Source of the DNA: Flavobacterium macacae | GTDB taxonomy: Bacteria; Bacteroidota; Bacteroidia; Flavobacteriales; Flavobacteriaceae | Assembly: GCF_003865365.1 (NCBI RefSeq) | Contig: NZ_RQVR01000017.1 | Coordinates: 1-58,768, forward strand | Reading direction: 5' to 3' | Length of the DNA stretch: 58,768 bases | In this document: one piece after another, positions 1 through 8,605 of the stretch | Numbering within the stretch: position 1 is the stretch's first letter | Layout of the letters: every line of letters starts with the position of its first letter | The notes under the pieces: model-generated | Database searches by the model: none | What the model was told of the DNA's origin: nothing | The model's input: only the letters and a program-made list of their open reading frames with translations | Translations under genes and position numbers: made by a program

Positions 1-133
1 AAAAGTTTTTTCCCGCTTTGTTGGTTTTTCTGAAATCACAGGCCTTGTTTGCTGGAAATGCCGGGGTATAGCTATATAGTCTTGAGTGAAGATGGGCGGA
101 CGGAAGTCTCCAAAAAAAACGGAAAGATCCCTG

Positions 134-210
134 AAATAGCCCCGACTGGAGGGAAAAGCCGTCCCGACTGCCCCTTTTGCAGGCGCGAAGCTTTGGAAGG
201 AACGGCGGGA
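134..210 (+). repeat. Dispersed structured element, copy A (Flavo-1-like)
   Basis: The element opens with aaatagccccgactgga and closes with aacggcggga. These match the ends of the copies at 11584, 24835, 43027 and (minus strand) 5163. The CCCG at the 5' end can pair with CGGG at the 3' end, but the interior is more diverged than in the other copies. It resembles, from memory, the Flavo-1 RNA motif of Flavobacteria. That assignment is not verified. Confidence 0.55.
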
Positions 211-307
211 ATGCCCTATCCTGATAAATGAATGGCCTTGCGCTTCTCGAAAAAAATTACTGCCACATATAAGGTGTGTTTTCTTTCTCCTTATATATAG
301 GTATAAA

Positions 308-337
308 AAAAGACAGCGGAATGGCTGTCTTTTGTGT
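308..337. terminator. Hairpin terminator
   Basis: The perfect 10-bp stem AAAAGACAGC / GCTGTCTTTT encloses a 6-nt loop and is followed by a T-rich run on the plus strand. It could terminate transcription arriving from the left or, with its A-run, from the M16 gene on the minus strand. Confidence 0.6.
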
Positions 338-350
338 TTTTGAAAATTTG

Positions 351-380
351 AATGCTACCTATATATAAGGTAGCATTTTC
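351..380 (-). terminator. Hairpin 3' of the M16 protease gene
   Basis: The 10-bp stem AATGCTACCT / AGGTAGCATT closes an atatata loop. It lies just beyond the stop of the minus-strand protease gene at 403. The trailing T-run is poor on both strands, so its strength as an intrinsic terminator is uncertain. Confidence 0.5.
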
Positions 381-402
381 ATTCATTATAATTAAAAATA
401 TA

Positions 403-3213
403 TTAGCTTTTTTCTGGCATTAAAATACCCACTACTTTATCTTTTGATAAGTATTTTTTAGCCACATTTTGAATGTCTTTTGCTGTAACTGCATTTACTT
501 TTGCTTCTACTTGCAAAACATCTTCTGGACTTGTTCCGTTTGTGTAAGAACGGTTGAAGTTCGTTAACCAATATCTATTTTCTTTGATATCTTTTTTGTA
601 ATCAAGAATTTCCGCTTCTTTAAATTTCTTAATATCACCTTCTTGAGGTCCATTATCAATTATTTTTTGTAATTCTCTTAATGCAGAAGCCGTTAACTTT
701 TCAGCATTGTCTGGACCGCAAGGGAAACCAATATTGAAACTATAAGCACCATTCGGAACTTTACTCATTCCGCCCCGCGCACTAATTCCGTACACACCGC
801 TTTCATTTTCTCTTAGCTCTTCAATTAATTTGATAGTCAAAACTTCCCCTAAAGCCTGCATTGCCAAAGCTTCTTTTGGAGTGTATTCAGCATCGCCATA
901 ATACATAATTGTCACAGAACTTTTTGGATCTGTTCCTTTATTTACAATTTTTTTGTGCTCTCCTTTTAGCATTCTGTGTCCTAAATCAATTGCTTTTTCT
1001 TTTTTTGCCGTAGAAGGTAATGACGCAATATATTTTTTAGAATATTCTTCCATTTTTGCATCATCCACATTTCCTACGAAGAAAAATTCAAAATCTCCTG
1101 CATTTGCAAAACGCTCTTGAAATTTAGTGTAAGCCAATTTATAATCGGTTGCTTCCCAAGCTTTATCATCAGGAATCATTCCGAAAAATCTTGGGTTCTC
1201 TTTTAACAAATATCCATAAAATTCTTGTTGGAAATAAAAACTTGGCTGAGATGCCATATTTTTATAAAACGCTGATTGTTTTTGTTTGTAACCTTCAAAA
1301 GCTTCGTTATCTAAGTTTAAGTCAGCCATATAACCAACAGTCATTTGGAACAAATATTCCAAATCTTTTGGAGTTGTGCTTCCTCTTAAACCTTCAGTTG
1401 TATTTGAAACATAAGGATAAACACTTGCCACTTTTCCTGACATAAATTTGTTGATGTCGTTTTCTTTCAATCCAGAAAAACCAGCTTGAGTCAAACCTCC
1501 GTTAGCAAATTGTGTTTTCTTTAATTCTTCATTTGTATAAAGATTTGTACCTCCAAAACTTACAGCTTCCATCAAAACTTCGTCATTTTTAAAGTCTGTT
1601 TTTTTGTACGTTACTTTGGCTCCGTTTGACAACGTTAAAGTTGTTGCACCAATTTTAGCATTGGTTTCTTTTTTAATAATTGTTCCCGGTTTTAATTCTT
1701 TTCGCAATAAACTAGACGCAATTTCTGTATCTGCATACGGTTGGATTTCGTCAATATTTACTTTTAAAGCATTCAAAACTTCTTGTTCTGTAACTTTTTT
1801 CAGACCCTCTTTTTCAGGTCCTGTTAAGATTACAACACGATTGTCTTCTTTGATATAATCTTTAACCAATCCGTTAACATCTTTTAATTCAATGGTTGGC
1901 AAGATTTTTTTCAAAGCTTCAAAAGTCCAAGCTATTCCAGGCGTAGGTTCTTTTTCTAAGAAATGTGATTGATATTCGCTTACAAAATTCTCAGAATTTC
2001 TTTTTTCTCTATCGTTATACACAGTTTCAAAACCTGCTAAAAACTCTGATTTAGCTCTGTCTAATTCACCTGGTGTAAAACCAAATTTCTTAGCTCTTTC
2101 GTTTTCTGTAACTAAAACCTTTAAAGCCTCTAATTGTTTGTCTTCTTGTGACATTGCAAAAGACTGATACGCTTCTTTTGTTCTTGCCCAAGTACCTCCG
2201 TGGTAAGAATATCCATAAGTAAAAGGAGGTGTTGGAGAATTTGTCAACTCATTTAACCTGTTATTAATCATTGTAGAATACAATCCTTCAACAAGAGATT
2301 TTCTAAAATCATTCACATTCACAACTGGTTTTGGAGTGTCATAATCTTTGTAAACCAATTGAACTTGTGCTGCTGAAGCTTCTTTGTCACTTTCGACTGC
2401 CACAAATGTTTCTTTGTGATTTGGAACGTCATAGATTTTTCTTGGTCTTTCGTTTTTTGGGTTCTTGTAACTTGAAAAGTGATCTTTGATTTTTTTCTCC
2501 ATTTGAGCAACATCAATATCACCCACGACGATAACACTCATCAAGTTTGGACGGTACCAATCTTTATAAAAACTGATTAGTTTTTCATATTTGAAGTTCT
2601 CAAGAATTTCTTTTTTTCCGATTGGCAAACGATTTGCATAATGAGAATTGTGCATCATTTTTGGCATGAAACGCCCCATCATTCTTTTGCTTGCGCCAAG
2701 ACCAATACGGTACTCTTCAAGAACTACACCTCTTTCTTTATCAATTTCTTCTGGAGTCAAAACGGCGTTGAATGCCCAGTCTTCAATAATTTGAAAACCT
2801 TTTTCTAACTTTTCAGGATCATCAGATGGTATCGGCAAGAAATACACAGTTTCATCAAAACTGGTGTAAGCATTTAAATGTTGTCCGAATTTCACTCCAA
2901 TACTTTGAAGATAATCTACTAATTTGTTTTTAGGAAAATTTTTCGTTCCATTAAAACTCATATGTTCCATAAAATGCGCCAAACCTTGCTGGTCATCATC
3001 TTCAAGAATCGACCCAGCATTGATAACAAGTCTTAAATCAACTTTGTTTTCTGGTTTCGCATTCTTCTTAATGTAATAGGTCAATCCGTTTTCTAATTTT
3101 CCTGTTTTCACAGTGGAGTCAAAAGGAATAGGACTTTCCCCTTTAAAATCTTGCGCAAACATTGACAATGGTAATGTCAAAAGAAGCACAAATAGTTTGT
3201 TGTAATTTTTCAT
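403..3213 (-). CDS. M16 family zinc metallopeptidase (secreted)
   Basis: This is a 936-residue exported protease of the insulinase/pitrilysin family, probably degrading peptides in the periplasm or outside the cell. A signal peptide of about 21 residues ends MFAQ. The inverted zinc motif HxxEH is visible as H80-F-M-E83-H84, and the downstream acidic residues of ERGVVLEEY near residue 160 supply the third ligand. The length fits two M16 units in tandem (active N-terminal half, inactive C-terminal half), as in other long Bacteroidota M16 proteins. It starts at ATG and stands alone on its strand, with hairpins beyond its 3' end. Family assignment is firm; substrate is unknown. Confidence 0.9.
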   Translation of the reverse strand: MKNYNKLFVLLLTLPLSMFAQDFKGESPIPFDSTVKTGKLENGLTYYIKKNAKPENKVDLRLVINAGSILEDDDQQGLAHFMEHMSFNGTKNFPKNKLVDYLQSIGVKFGQHLNAYTSFDETVYFLPIPSDDPEKLEKGFQIIEDWAFNAVLTPEEIDKERGVVLEEYRIGLGASKRMMGRFMPKMMHNSHYANRLPIGKKEILENFKYEKLISFYKDWYRPNLMSVIVVGDIDVAQMEKKIKDHFSSYKNPKNERPRKIYDVPNHKETFVAVESDKEASAAQVQLVYKDYDTPKPVVNVNDFRKSLVEGLYSTMINNRLNELTNSPTPPFTYGYSYHGGTWARTKEAYQSFAMSQEDKQLEALKVLVTENERAKKFGFTPGELDRAKSEFLAGFETVYNDREKRNSENFVSEYQSHFLEKEPTPGIAWTFEALKKILPTIELKDVNGLVKDYIKEDNRVVILTGPEKEGLKKVTEQEVLNALKVNIDEIQPYADTEIASSLLRKELKPGTIIKKETNAKIGATTLTLSNGAKVTYKKTDFKNDEVLMEAVSFGGTNLYTNEELKKTQFANGGLTQAGFSGLKENDINKFMSGKVASVYPYVSNTTEGLRGSTTPKDLEYLFQMTVGYMADLNLDNEAFEGYKQKQSAFYKNMASQPSFYFQQEFYGYLLKENPRFFGMIPDDKAWEATDYKLAYTKFQERFANAGDFEFFFVGNVDDAKMEEYSKKYIASLPSTAKKEKAIDLGHRMLKGEHKKIVNKGTDPKSSVTIMYYGDAEYTPKEALAMQALGEVLTIKLIEELRENESGVYGISARGGMSKVPNGAYSFNIGFPCGPDNAEKLTASALRELQKIIDNGPQEGDIKKFKEAEILDYKKDIKENRYWLTNFNRSYTNGTSPEDVLQVEAKVNAVTAKDIQNVAKKYLSKDKVVGILMPEKS

Positions 3214-3415
3214 TGGTTACTATTTATAGATTCGATAAAACTAAACTTTATAACAGAATAAACTACAGATTATTATAAAATATTTAACAGAATTGACTTA
3301 CTTTTCATTTCTAAATTTCTTAAATTAAGCAATTACAAGCTTTGGTACCATTTTAGCCACAATAAATCATAATAAATTTCGCTATATTTATAGCCAGAAT
3401 CTCAAATATTACCTG

Positions 3416-4666
3416 ATGTATAAAAAATATCTTGCAGCTTTTTTAAGTTTTTTTACTTTTACTATTCTTACGGCTCAAGTTCAAACTGAAGTTGCTCCAC
3501 CATTTAATATCAAAACAGTTTCATTTGTTCAAAGCGGTCAGAATGTGATTCCTATTTTTCCATTAAACGAAGGATTTCAATTGCAATTTGATGATTTATT
3601 TGGCAACGAAGCCAATTATTATTATGAGATTATTCACTGCAATTATGATTGGACGCCCTCGCAGCTAGTGAAAAGCGAATACATCCAAGGATTTGACAAC
3701 CAAAGAATTCAAGACTATGAAAACTCCTTCAACACCCTCCAATTGTATTCTCATTATCGATTAGCATTCCCAAATAAATTCACTCAATTTAGAGTAACAG
3801 GAAACTACATTCTTAAGATTTTAAATGAAGACCAAGAAGTTGTTTTTTCTAGAAAATTCATTTTATATGAAGATTTAGTTGGTGTTCCTTTGCAAGTAAA
3901 AAGAGCCCGTGATGTGCGTGATATTAACTTTATGCATAACCTTGATTTCTCTATAAAAACCGCGGCTATCAACTTTATAAATCCGTTGCAAAACGTAAAA
4001 GTTACTTTGTTACAAAACGGTAATTTCAACACGGCAATCAACAATATCAAACCGCAATACACAATTGGAAATGATTTGATTTATAAATACGATAAGGAAA
4101 CCCAATTTTGGGCAGGAAACGAGTTTTTATACTTTGACAATAAAGAAATCAGAGCCGTTGCCAACAATATCAATTACATCGAATCAAAAGAACTATACAA
4201 CACGCATTTGTATCCTAACAAAGCACGCGGAAACCAAATTTACACCTTTAATCCGGATGTGAACGGAAATTTTGTGGTTCGAAATTTATACGTACAAAAC
4301 AATCAAATTGAAGCAGACTACGCTTGGGTTTTCTTCCTTTTGGACGCTCCGGCTTATTTCGGAAAAAACGATATTTACATTAACGGAATGTTCAACAATT
4401 ATGCTTTGAACGAAGAAAATAAGATGGAATTCAATAAAAAAACGGGCATGTTTGAAAAGGCAATGTTGATCAAACAAGGATTTACCAATTTTCAATATAT
4501 AATCGCTGATAAATCTAAAAAAATCGACAATGCAAATTCTATCGATGGTAATTTTTATCAAACCTTAAACGACTATCAAGCAATTGTTTACTATAGAGGG
4601 GTGAACGAAAGATATGATCGGGTAATTGGAAAAGGAACCGCTTCATCTGAAAATATCGTCAATTAA
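3416..4666 (+). CDS. Type IX secretion system plug protein (DUF5103 family)
   Basis: This 416-residue exported protein matches the Bacteroidota-specific family once called DUF5103. That family is now associated with the Plug subunit, which closes the SprA translocon channel of the type IX secretion system at the periplasmic side. A signal peptide ends near residue 20 (ILTAQ). Family-typical stretches include YYYEIIHCNYDW, LVKSEYIQGF and the later DIYINGMFNNYAL. It is divergent from the M16 gene and followed by apaG with a separate promoter. The family call rests on recognition of the sequence; the role is inferred from the family. SprF (57692-58687) and two T9SS cargo C-termini occur elsewhere in the window. 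Confidence 0.8.
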   Translation: MYKKYLAAFLSFFTFTILTAQVQTEVAPPFNIKTVSFVQSGQNVIPIFPLNEGFQLQFDDLFGNEANYYYEIIHCNYDWTPSQLVKSEYIQGFDNQRIQDYENSFNTLQLYSHYRLAFPNKFTQFRVTGNYILKILNEDQEVVFSRKFILYEDLVGVPLQVKRARDVRDINFMHNLDFSIKTAAINFINPLQNVKVTLLQNGNFNTAINNIKPQYTIGNDLIYKYDKETQFWAGNEFLYFDNKEIRAVANNINYIESKELYNTHLYPNKARGNQIYTFNPDVNGNFVVRNLYVQNNQIEADYAWVFFLLDAPAYFGKNDIYINGMFNNYALNEENKMEFNKKTGMFEKAMLIKQGFTNFQYIIADKSKKIDNANSIDGNFYQTLNDYQAIVYYRGVNERYDRVIGKGTASSENIVN

Positions 4667-4742
4667 CCCGGCTAAAAAACTGTTTTTAAAACCTTTAAGC
4701 AAAATTTAGTATTCGCAAAGGCAAACCAATGACAAAAATTTG

Positions 4743-4750
4743 TAGTTTTG
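4743..4750 (+). promoter_or_regulatory. -7 promoter element of apaG
   Basis: TAGTTTTG matches the Bacteroidota -7 consensus TAnnTTTG and lies 16 nt before the apaG ATG at 4767. No clear -33 TTG is seen at the expected distance, so this is a moderate call. Confidence 0.45.
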
Positions 4751-4766
4751 TATTATTACAACAATT

Positions 4767-5153
4767 ATGGTTACACAAATAACACGAGGTATTAAGATTT
4801 CAGTCTTGACTAGTTTTGAAGGTACTTATTTCAAAAACTATAAGATTCACTTTGCCTTTAGTTATAAGATCACCATTGAGAATCATTCAAAAGATTCGGT
4901 GCAATTAATGTCCCGCCACTGGGAAATTTTTGACGCTTTGAACAATCTAGAACTCGTGGACGGCGAAGGTGTTGTAGGCAAAAAACCTGTTTTAAAGCCT
5001 GGAGAATCACACACATACAGCTCTGGATGTTTGCTTTCATCTCCTTTCGGAGCAATGAGAGGCTACTTTAATATGATCAATTTTACCTCAACACGAAGTT
5101 TTAGGGTAATTGTCCCAAGTTTTAAATTAAGTGCTCCTTTTGCCTTAAATTAA
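4767..5153 (+). CDS. apaG: ApaG family protein
   Basis: This 128-residue protein is a single ApaG (DUF525) domain, an immunoglobulin-like fold of about 125 residues. Recognisable segments are FAFSYKITIENHSKDSVQL, the WEIFDALN strand, VVGKKPVLKPGE and SGCLLSSPFGAMRGYF. ApaG proteins have been linked to Co2+/Mg2+ tolerance in enterobacteria, and the related domain in eukaryotic F-box and polymerase-interacting proteins binds partners. The biochemical role in Bacteroidota is not established. It has its own -7 element and converges on pdeM across a repeat element at 5163-5297. Confidence 0.88.
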   Translation: MVTQITRGIKISVLTSFEGTYFKNYKIHFAFSYKITIENHSKDSVQLMSRHWEIFDALNNLELVDGEGVVGKKPVLKPGESHTYSSGCLLSSPFGAMRGYFNMINFTSTRSFRVIVPSFKLSAPFALN

Positions 5154-5162
5154 TTAGAAGCT

Positions 5163-5297
5163 GATCCCGCTTTCTGTTTCAAGTTTTTTCATTTCCTCCT
5201 TTTTTTCTAAAAATAAAAAGAGCTTCCGTTGGTCGCTTTTTTATCCTAAGAAAAAATAGTCAGCAATTTCAAAAAGCTTTCCACTATAATCGGGGCT
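5163..5297 (-). repeat. Dispersed structured element, copy B, long form
   Basis: Read on the minus strand it begins tagccccgattatagtgg and ends gaaagcgggat, the ends shared by the other copies. It is a long form of about 135 nt like the copy at 43027-43170. Both contain gcgacca and ggaagctcttttt in the apical part. The inner arms TTTTTTCT and AGAAAAAA pair here, whereas the equivalent arms in the 43027 copy are TTTTTTGC and GCAAAAAA. It lies between convergent apaG and pdeM. Confidence 0.75.
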
Positions 5298-5321
5298 AGA
5301 ACATCCGACTTTCAATCACCT

Positions 5322-5975
5322 TTATTTATACGATTGACGCTTTTCAATCAAAATTACTTCCTCTTTTGTAATGGCATAAACCTTATCGTTTTCTTCCGGA
5401 ACTAAAATATATTTACCCGTAAATTCTCCAAAAGCCGGCAAGATCATCTGGTTTTGGCGCTGAAAAAAGCAAGGCAATTTTAAATGATGTCCACCAAAAC
5501 CACGCAATTGAATTCCCGGATGAATGTGTCCGGAAAAATTAAATAAACCTTCTTTTTCTGTCGGATGGTGCGTCAGCAGAAAACCATCTGTTTCTAATTC
5601 TTGAAAAATCTTTACCCCTATTTTATCATAATTTTCTTGGGCAATAATATCGTGGTTTCCTGCAATTAAAATGATTTCTGCTACACAACAATCTGACCAT
5701 TCTACGAATAAATGCCACTCGCTGTTTTTAGAACTGTGAAACAAATCACCTAAAAAAAGCACTTTTTCTGGATCAAAATAATCCACCACTTCTGTCAAAC
5801 GCATAAAGTTTTTTGACACCGAATTCTCCGGAATCGCAACACCGTGTTTTCTAAAATGTGACACTTTTCCCAAATGCACATCCGAAATTAAGAGCACGTT
5901 TTTATCTTCCCAAAACAAAGCACCGCTGGGATGAAGAATAAAAGTATTTGATTTTATTTGTATCGTAATTGTCAT
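5322..5975 (-). CDS. pdeM: Ligase-associated DNA damage response endonuclease PdeM (metallophosphoesterase)
   Basis: This is a calcineurin-like metallophosphoesterase of about 217 residues. The metal-binding motifs appear in order: SDVHLGK, FLGDLFHS, IAGNHD and, near the end, SGHIHPG. It is the last gene of the four-gene ligase-associated repair set, which matches PdeM, a predicted DNA endonuclease/phosphodiesterase. I chose the ATG at 5975. A GTG at 5984 overlaps the helicase stop codon (GTGA) and would add three residues. Either start implies translational coupling to the helicase. Family is firm; biochemical specificity is inferred from context. Confidence 0.85.
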   Translation of the reverse strand: MTITIQIKSNTFILHPSGALFWEDKNVLLISDVHLGKVSHFRKHGVAIPENSVSKNFMRLTEVVDYFDPEKVLFLGDLFHSSKNSEWHLFVEWSDCCVAEIILIAGNHDIIAQENYDKIGVKIFQELETDGFLLTHHPTEKEGLFNFSGHIHPGIQLRGFGGHHLKLPCFFQRQNQMILPAFGEFTGKYILVPEENDKVYAITKEEVILIEKRQSYK

Positions 5976-5980
5976 AAATA

Positions 5981-8440
5981 TCACTTCATATACGAAGCCG
6001 TCATTTTTTTAATTCGTTCTGCCAAAGTTTCACTCGATAATTTTTCGCGAAGCCTATCCGTAATTATCGGGAAGCTGAAGGGCGTTGGTTTTTCACATTC
6101 CTTCCAAACAATATCTTGCTTTTCAATTCGCTCCAAAGCTAGTAGCAATCGTCCCTCTTCCAACTGATGTTCAAATGTTTCGCGATAGGCTTGTTGAAAA
6201 AGCAAATTATCCGGTTCATAATCCCTAAAAACTTCAAAAAGCAATTGCGAACTGCTTTGCAAATGTTTTGTTTTAATCAGTTTCCCCGGAAATCCGGTAA
6301 AAACCAAACCTGTAATTACGGCAATATCCCTGAACTTTCGTCTGGCCATTTCGGTTGCATTCAAACTTTTTTGTAAATCAGAATGTACATAATCAGTCGA
6401 AAAAAGATTGTTGTCCAATACTTCCTGCATATTGATTTCTTGGTCCGAAAGCAATTCAAAACCATAATCGTTATATGCCAACGAGAAACTTATCGGCGAA
6501 AGCAAACTGATTCTGTACGCTAGTATACTTGCCAAAGCTTCGTGCACAAAGCGTCCTTCAAACGGATAAAAAATCGCATGAAATCCTTCTCGTGTTTTAA
6601 ACGTTTCAATTAGAAATTCGTCGGCATTTGGAACAATTGATTCCTTTCTTTGTCGTGTAAACATGGGCTTTAAGGCTTTTAATTCGGGTGACAAATCGGT
6701 CGTGTTGGCACGATACAATTCCTTCCGTAGCAATTCACTCATTTGTGCCGAAAGTGCCATCCTTCCTCCCATCCAACTCACTAATTTTGATGCTTTTTTT
6801 GGGTCGGCTTTCTTTACCAAAACCTGCATATTTTTAATGCGGTACAATTCCAATCTTTTGCCTCCAAACGTAAAGGTGTCGCCGGGTTTTAATTTTGAAA
6901 TAAACCATTCTTCAATCGTTCCGATGAAACCGCCACTTAAAAATTTCACGTTTAAAACCGCATCACCAACAATGGTTCCAATTTGCATTCGGTGGTGCAT
7001 CGCCAGCATTCGGCTGTTGATTTTATAACGCCCGTCTTCTTCAATTTCCACTTTCTTATATTCGTCATACGCTTGCAAACTTTGGCTACCGTTAACGATA
7101 AAGTTTAAAATCCAATTCCAATTTTCTTTTGTCATCGCTTGATAGCAAAAGGTTTTTCGAACTTCTTCGTAAATTTCATCGGGAAAAAATCCATCCGAAA
7201 CCGCCAACGTATTTAAATATTGCACCAGAACATCCCAACTGTTCAAATAGGGAACACGGTCTTCGACAACCGTATTTTCAACCGCTTTTTTCAAAGCCGA
7301 AGCCTCAATCAATTCGATGGAATGCGTGGCGAGAAAATAAATCACGCTTTCTTTCCCTGGCTGGTGACCGCTTCGTCCGGCACGTTGCAAAAAACGCGCA
7401 ACACCTTTGGGACCACCGACTTGAATGATGGTTTCGACTGGAGCGAAATCGACACCCAAATCCAAACTTGAGGTACAAACCACGACTTTTAATTCTTCAT
7501 TGCGAATGGCTTGCTCGACCCAAAGTCGGGTTTCCCGATTGATGCTTCCATGGTGCATCGCCATTTCTCCTGCAAATTCCGGATATTTTTCGAGCAATCG
7601 TTGAAACCAAATCTCACAAGCCGACCGAACATTCGTAAACAATAATGTGGTTTTGCTGTTGCGAATAATCTCGGCCACCTCATCAATCAGGTGCAACCCC
7701 ATATGACCGCGCCACGGATACGTTTCCATTTTATCGGGAATTATCGAAAGGACTTTGATTTTTTTATGAATGACCGCTTTGATTAAAACGGAATTTTTAT
7801 AGGCTTCCGAATCCATTCCAAGTAAAACTTCTTGGGCTTGTTGGAGGTTTCCTATGGTGGCAGAAATTCCCCAAATTCGCATTTTGGGAGCGATGATTTT
7901 TAATCGTGAAAGTGCCAATTCCGTTTGAACGCCCCGTTTTGTTCCGAGTAATTCGTGCCATTCATCAATGACAATTGCAGAACAATCTTTGAATATTTTT
8001 TCATAGCCTTTTGACGCCAAAAGCAATTGCAAACTTTCGGGAGTAGTGACCAATAAATCGGGCATTTTGCCTTTTTGCTTGGCGCGTTCACTGGCTGAAG
8101 TATCCCCCGAACGTATTCCCACGGTCATTTGTGTTCCTAAATCATTGACAACCCTCTCTGCTGATTGTTTTATCTCAACAGAAAGTGCTCTTAAAGGAGT
8201 AATCCAAATGGCTTTTAGTCCGGGTTTATGTTTGGTCTTGTAATCTGGATTTTTTTTGATGTAATCGAGAACAATCGGCAACCATAAAGCATAGGTTTTC
8301 CCGCTTCCGGTGGGAGCGTTCAATAAGCCGTTTTTTCCTTGCAAGAAAGCCTTCCATGTTTGGGTCTGGAAGGGAAATGGTTTCCATCCTTGTTGATGGA
8401 ACCAGTCGCTTGCGAGGTTGAAAAGTTGTTCTCTGTTCAT
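5981..8440 (-). CDS. Ligase-associated DNA damage response DEXH-box helicase (Lhr-like)
   Basis: This 819-residue superfamily 2 helicase is of the Lhr type. Motif I is APTGSGKT (K48), motif Ia TPLRALS, motif II DEWH, motif III SATIG, and motif VI lies in QRAGRSGHQPG. The C-terminal part (from about residue 400) carries the Lhr winged-helix and DUF4145-free core typical of Lhr-core proteins. It sits between the ATP-dependent ligase and PdeM on the same strand, the standard ligase-associated arrangement. It would translocate on single-stranded DNA and unwind duplexes during repair. A 165-bp spacer with composite repeats separates it from the ligase; it overlaps or abuts pdeM. Confidence 0.9.
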   Translation of the reverse strand: MNREQLFNLASDWFHQQGWKPFPFQTQTWKAFLQGKNGLLNAPTGSGKTYALWLPIVLDYIKKNPDYKTKHKPGLKAIWITPLRALSVEIKQSAERVVNDLGTQMTVGIRSGDTSASERAKQKGKMPDLLVTTPESLQLLLASKGYEKIFKDCSAIVIDEWHELLGTKRGVQTELALSRLKIIAPKMRIWGISATIGNLQQAQEVLLGMDSEAYKNSVLIKAVIHKKIKVLSIIPDKMETYPWRGHMGLHLIDEVAEIIRNSKTTLLFTNVRSACEIWFQRLLEKYPEFAGEMAMHHGSINRETRLWVEQAIRNEELKVVVCTSSLDLGVDFAPVETIIQVGGPKGVARFLQRAGRSGHQPGKESVIYFLATHSIELIEASALKKAVENTVVEDRVPYLNSWDVLVQYLNTLAVSDGFFPDEIYEEVRKTFCYQAMTKENWNWILNFIVNGSQSLQAYDEYKKVEIEEDGRYKINSRMLAMHHRMQIGTIVGDAVLNVKFLSGGFIGTIEEWFISKLKPGDTFTFGGKRLELYRIKNMQVLVKKADPKKASKLVSWMGGRMALSAQMSELLRKELYRANTTDLSPELKALKPMFTRQRKESIVPNADEFLIETFKTREGFHAIFYPFEGRFVHEALASILAYRISLLSPISFSLAYNDYGFELLSDQEINMQEVLDNNLFSTDYVHSDLQKSLNATEMARRKFRDIAVITGLVFTGFPGKLIKTKHLQSSSQLLFEVFRDYEPDNLLFQQAYRETFEHQLEEGRLLLALERIEKQDIVWKECEKPTPFSFPIITDRLREKLSSETLAERIKKMTASYMK

Positions 8441-8605
8441 TTCTATTTTTTAACCGCGAATTCCTGAAGTTTTGGGATAAGAAAAATTAAGTTTGATTCT
8501 TATTTTCTCGCAAAGGCGGGAAGTCGCAAAGCTTTTTCCCCATTTTACTTTCTTCTTGTTTCTTTTTTCTTGACTCAATACTCAATACTAACTACTCACT
8601 TCTCT
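8441..8605. repeat. Composite intergenic repeat between ligase and helicase genes
   Basis: This spacer holds three modules in order: a 'cgcaaag' module (tctcgcaaaggcgggaagtc, about 8502-8530), a 'tcttgtttcttttttcttg' module (about 8552-8571), and 7-nt-period repeats (tgactcaatactcaatac, about 8571-8600). The spacer at 10208-10316 has the same modules in the same order, and 37700-37788 has the first two. Confidence 0.7.

Larger units (their letters stand above)
1..402. other. Left-edge non-coding region, G+C-rich
   Basis: No convincing gene is seen here. The first 240 or so bases are visibly richer in G+C than the rest of the window. A 60-codon open frame at 49-231 runs through a dispersed repeat (134-210), and its peptide has no recognisable features, so I treat it as chance. 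Two hairpins follow at 308-337 and 351-380. The region lies 3' of the minus-strand M16 protease gene. Whatever precedes base 1 cannot be judged. Confidence 0.6.

Noticed and set aside
49..231. 60-codon open frame at the left edge with a CPFC motif
   Set aside because: It overlaps the dispersed repeat at 134-210, and its odd composition comes from that repeat. No start signal or family resemblance.
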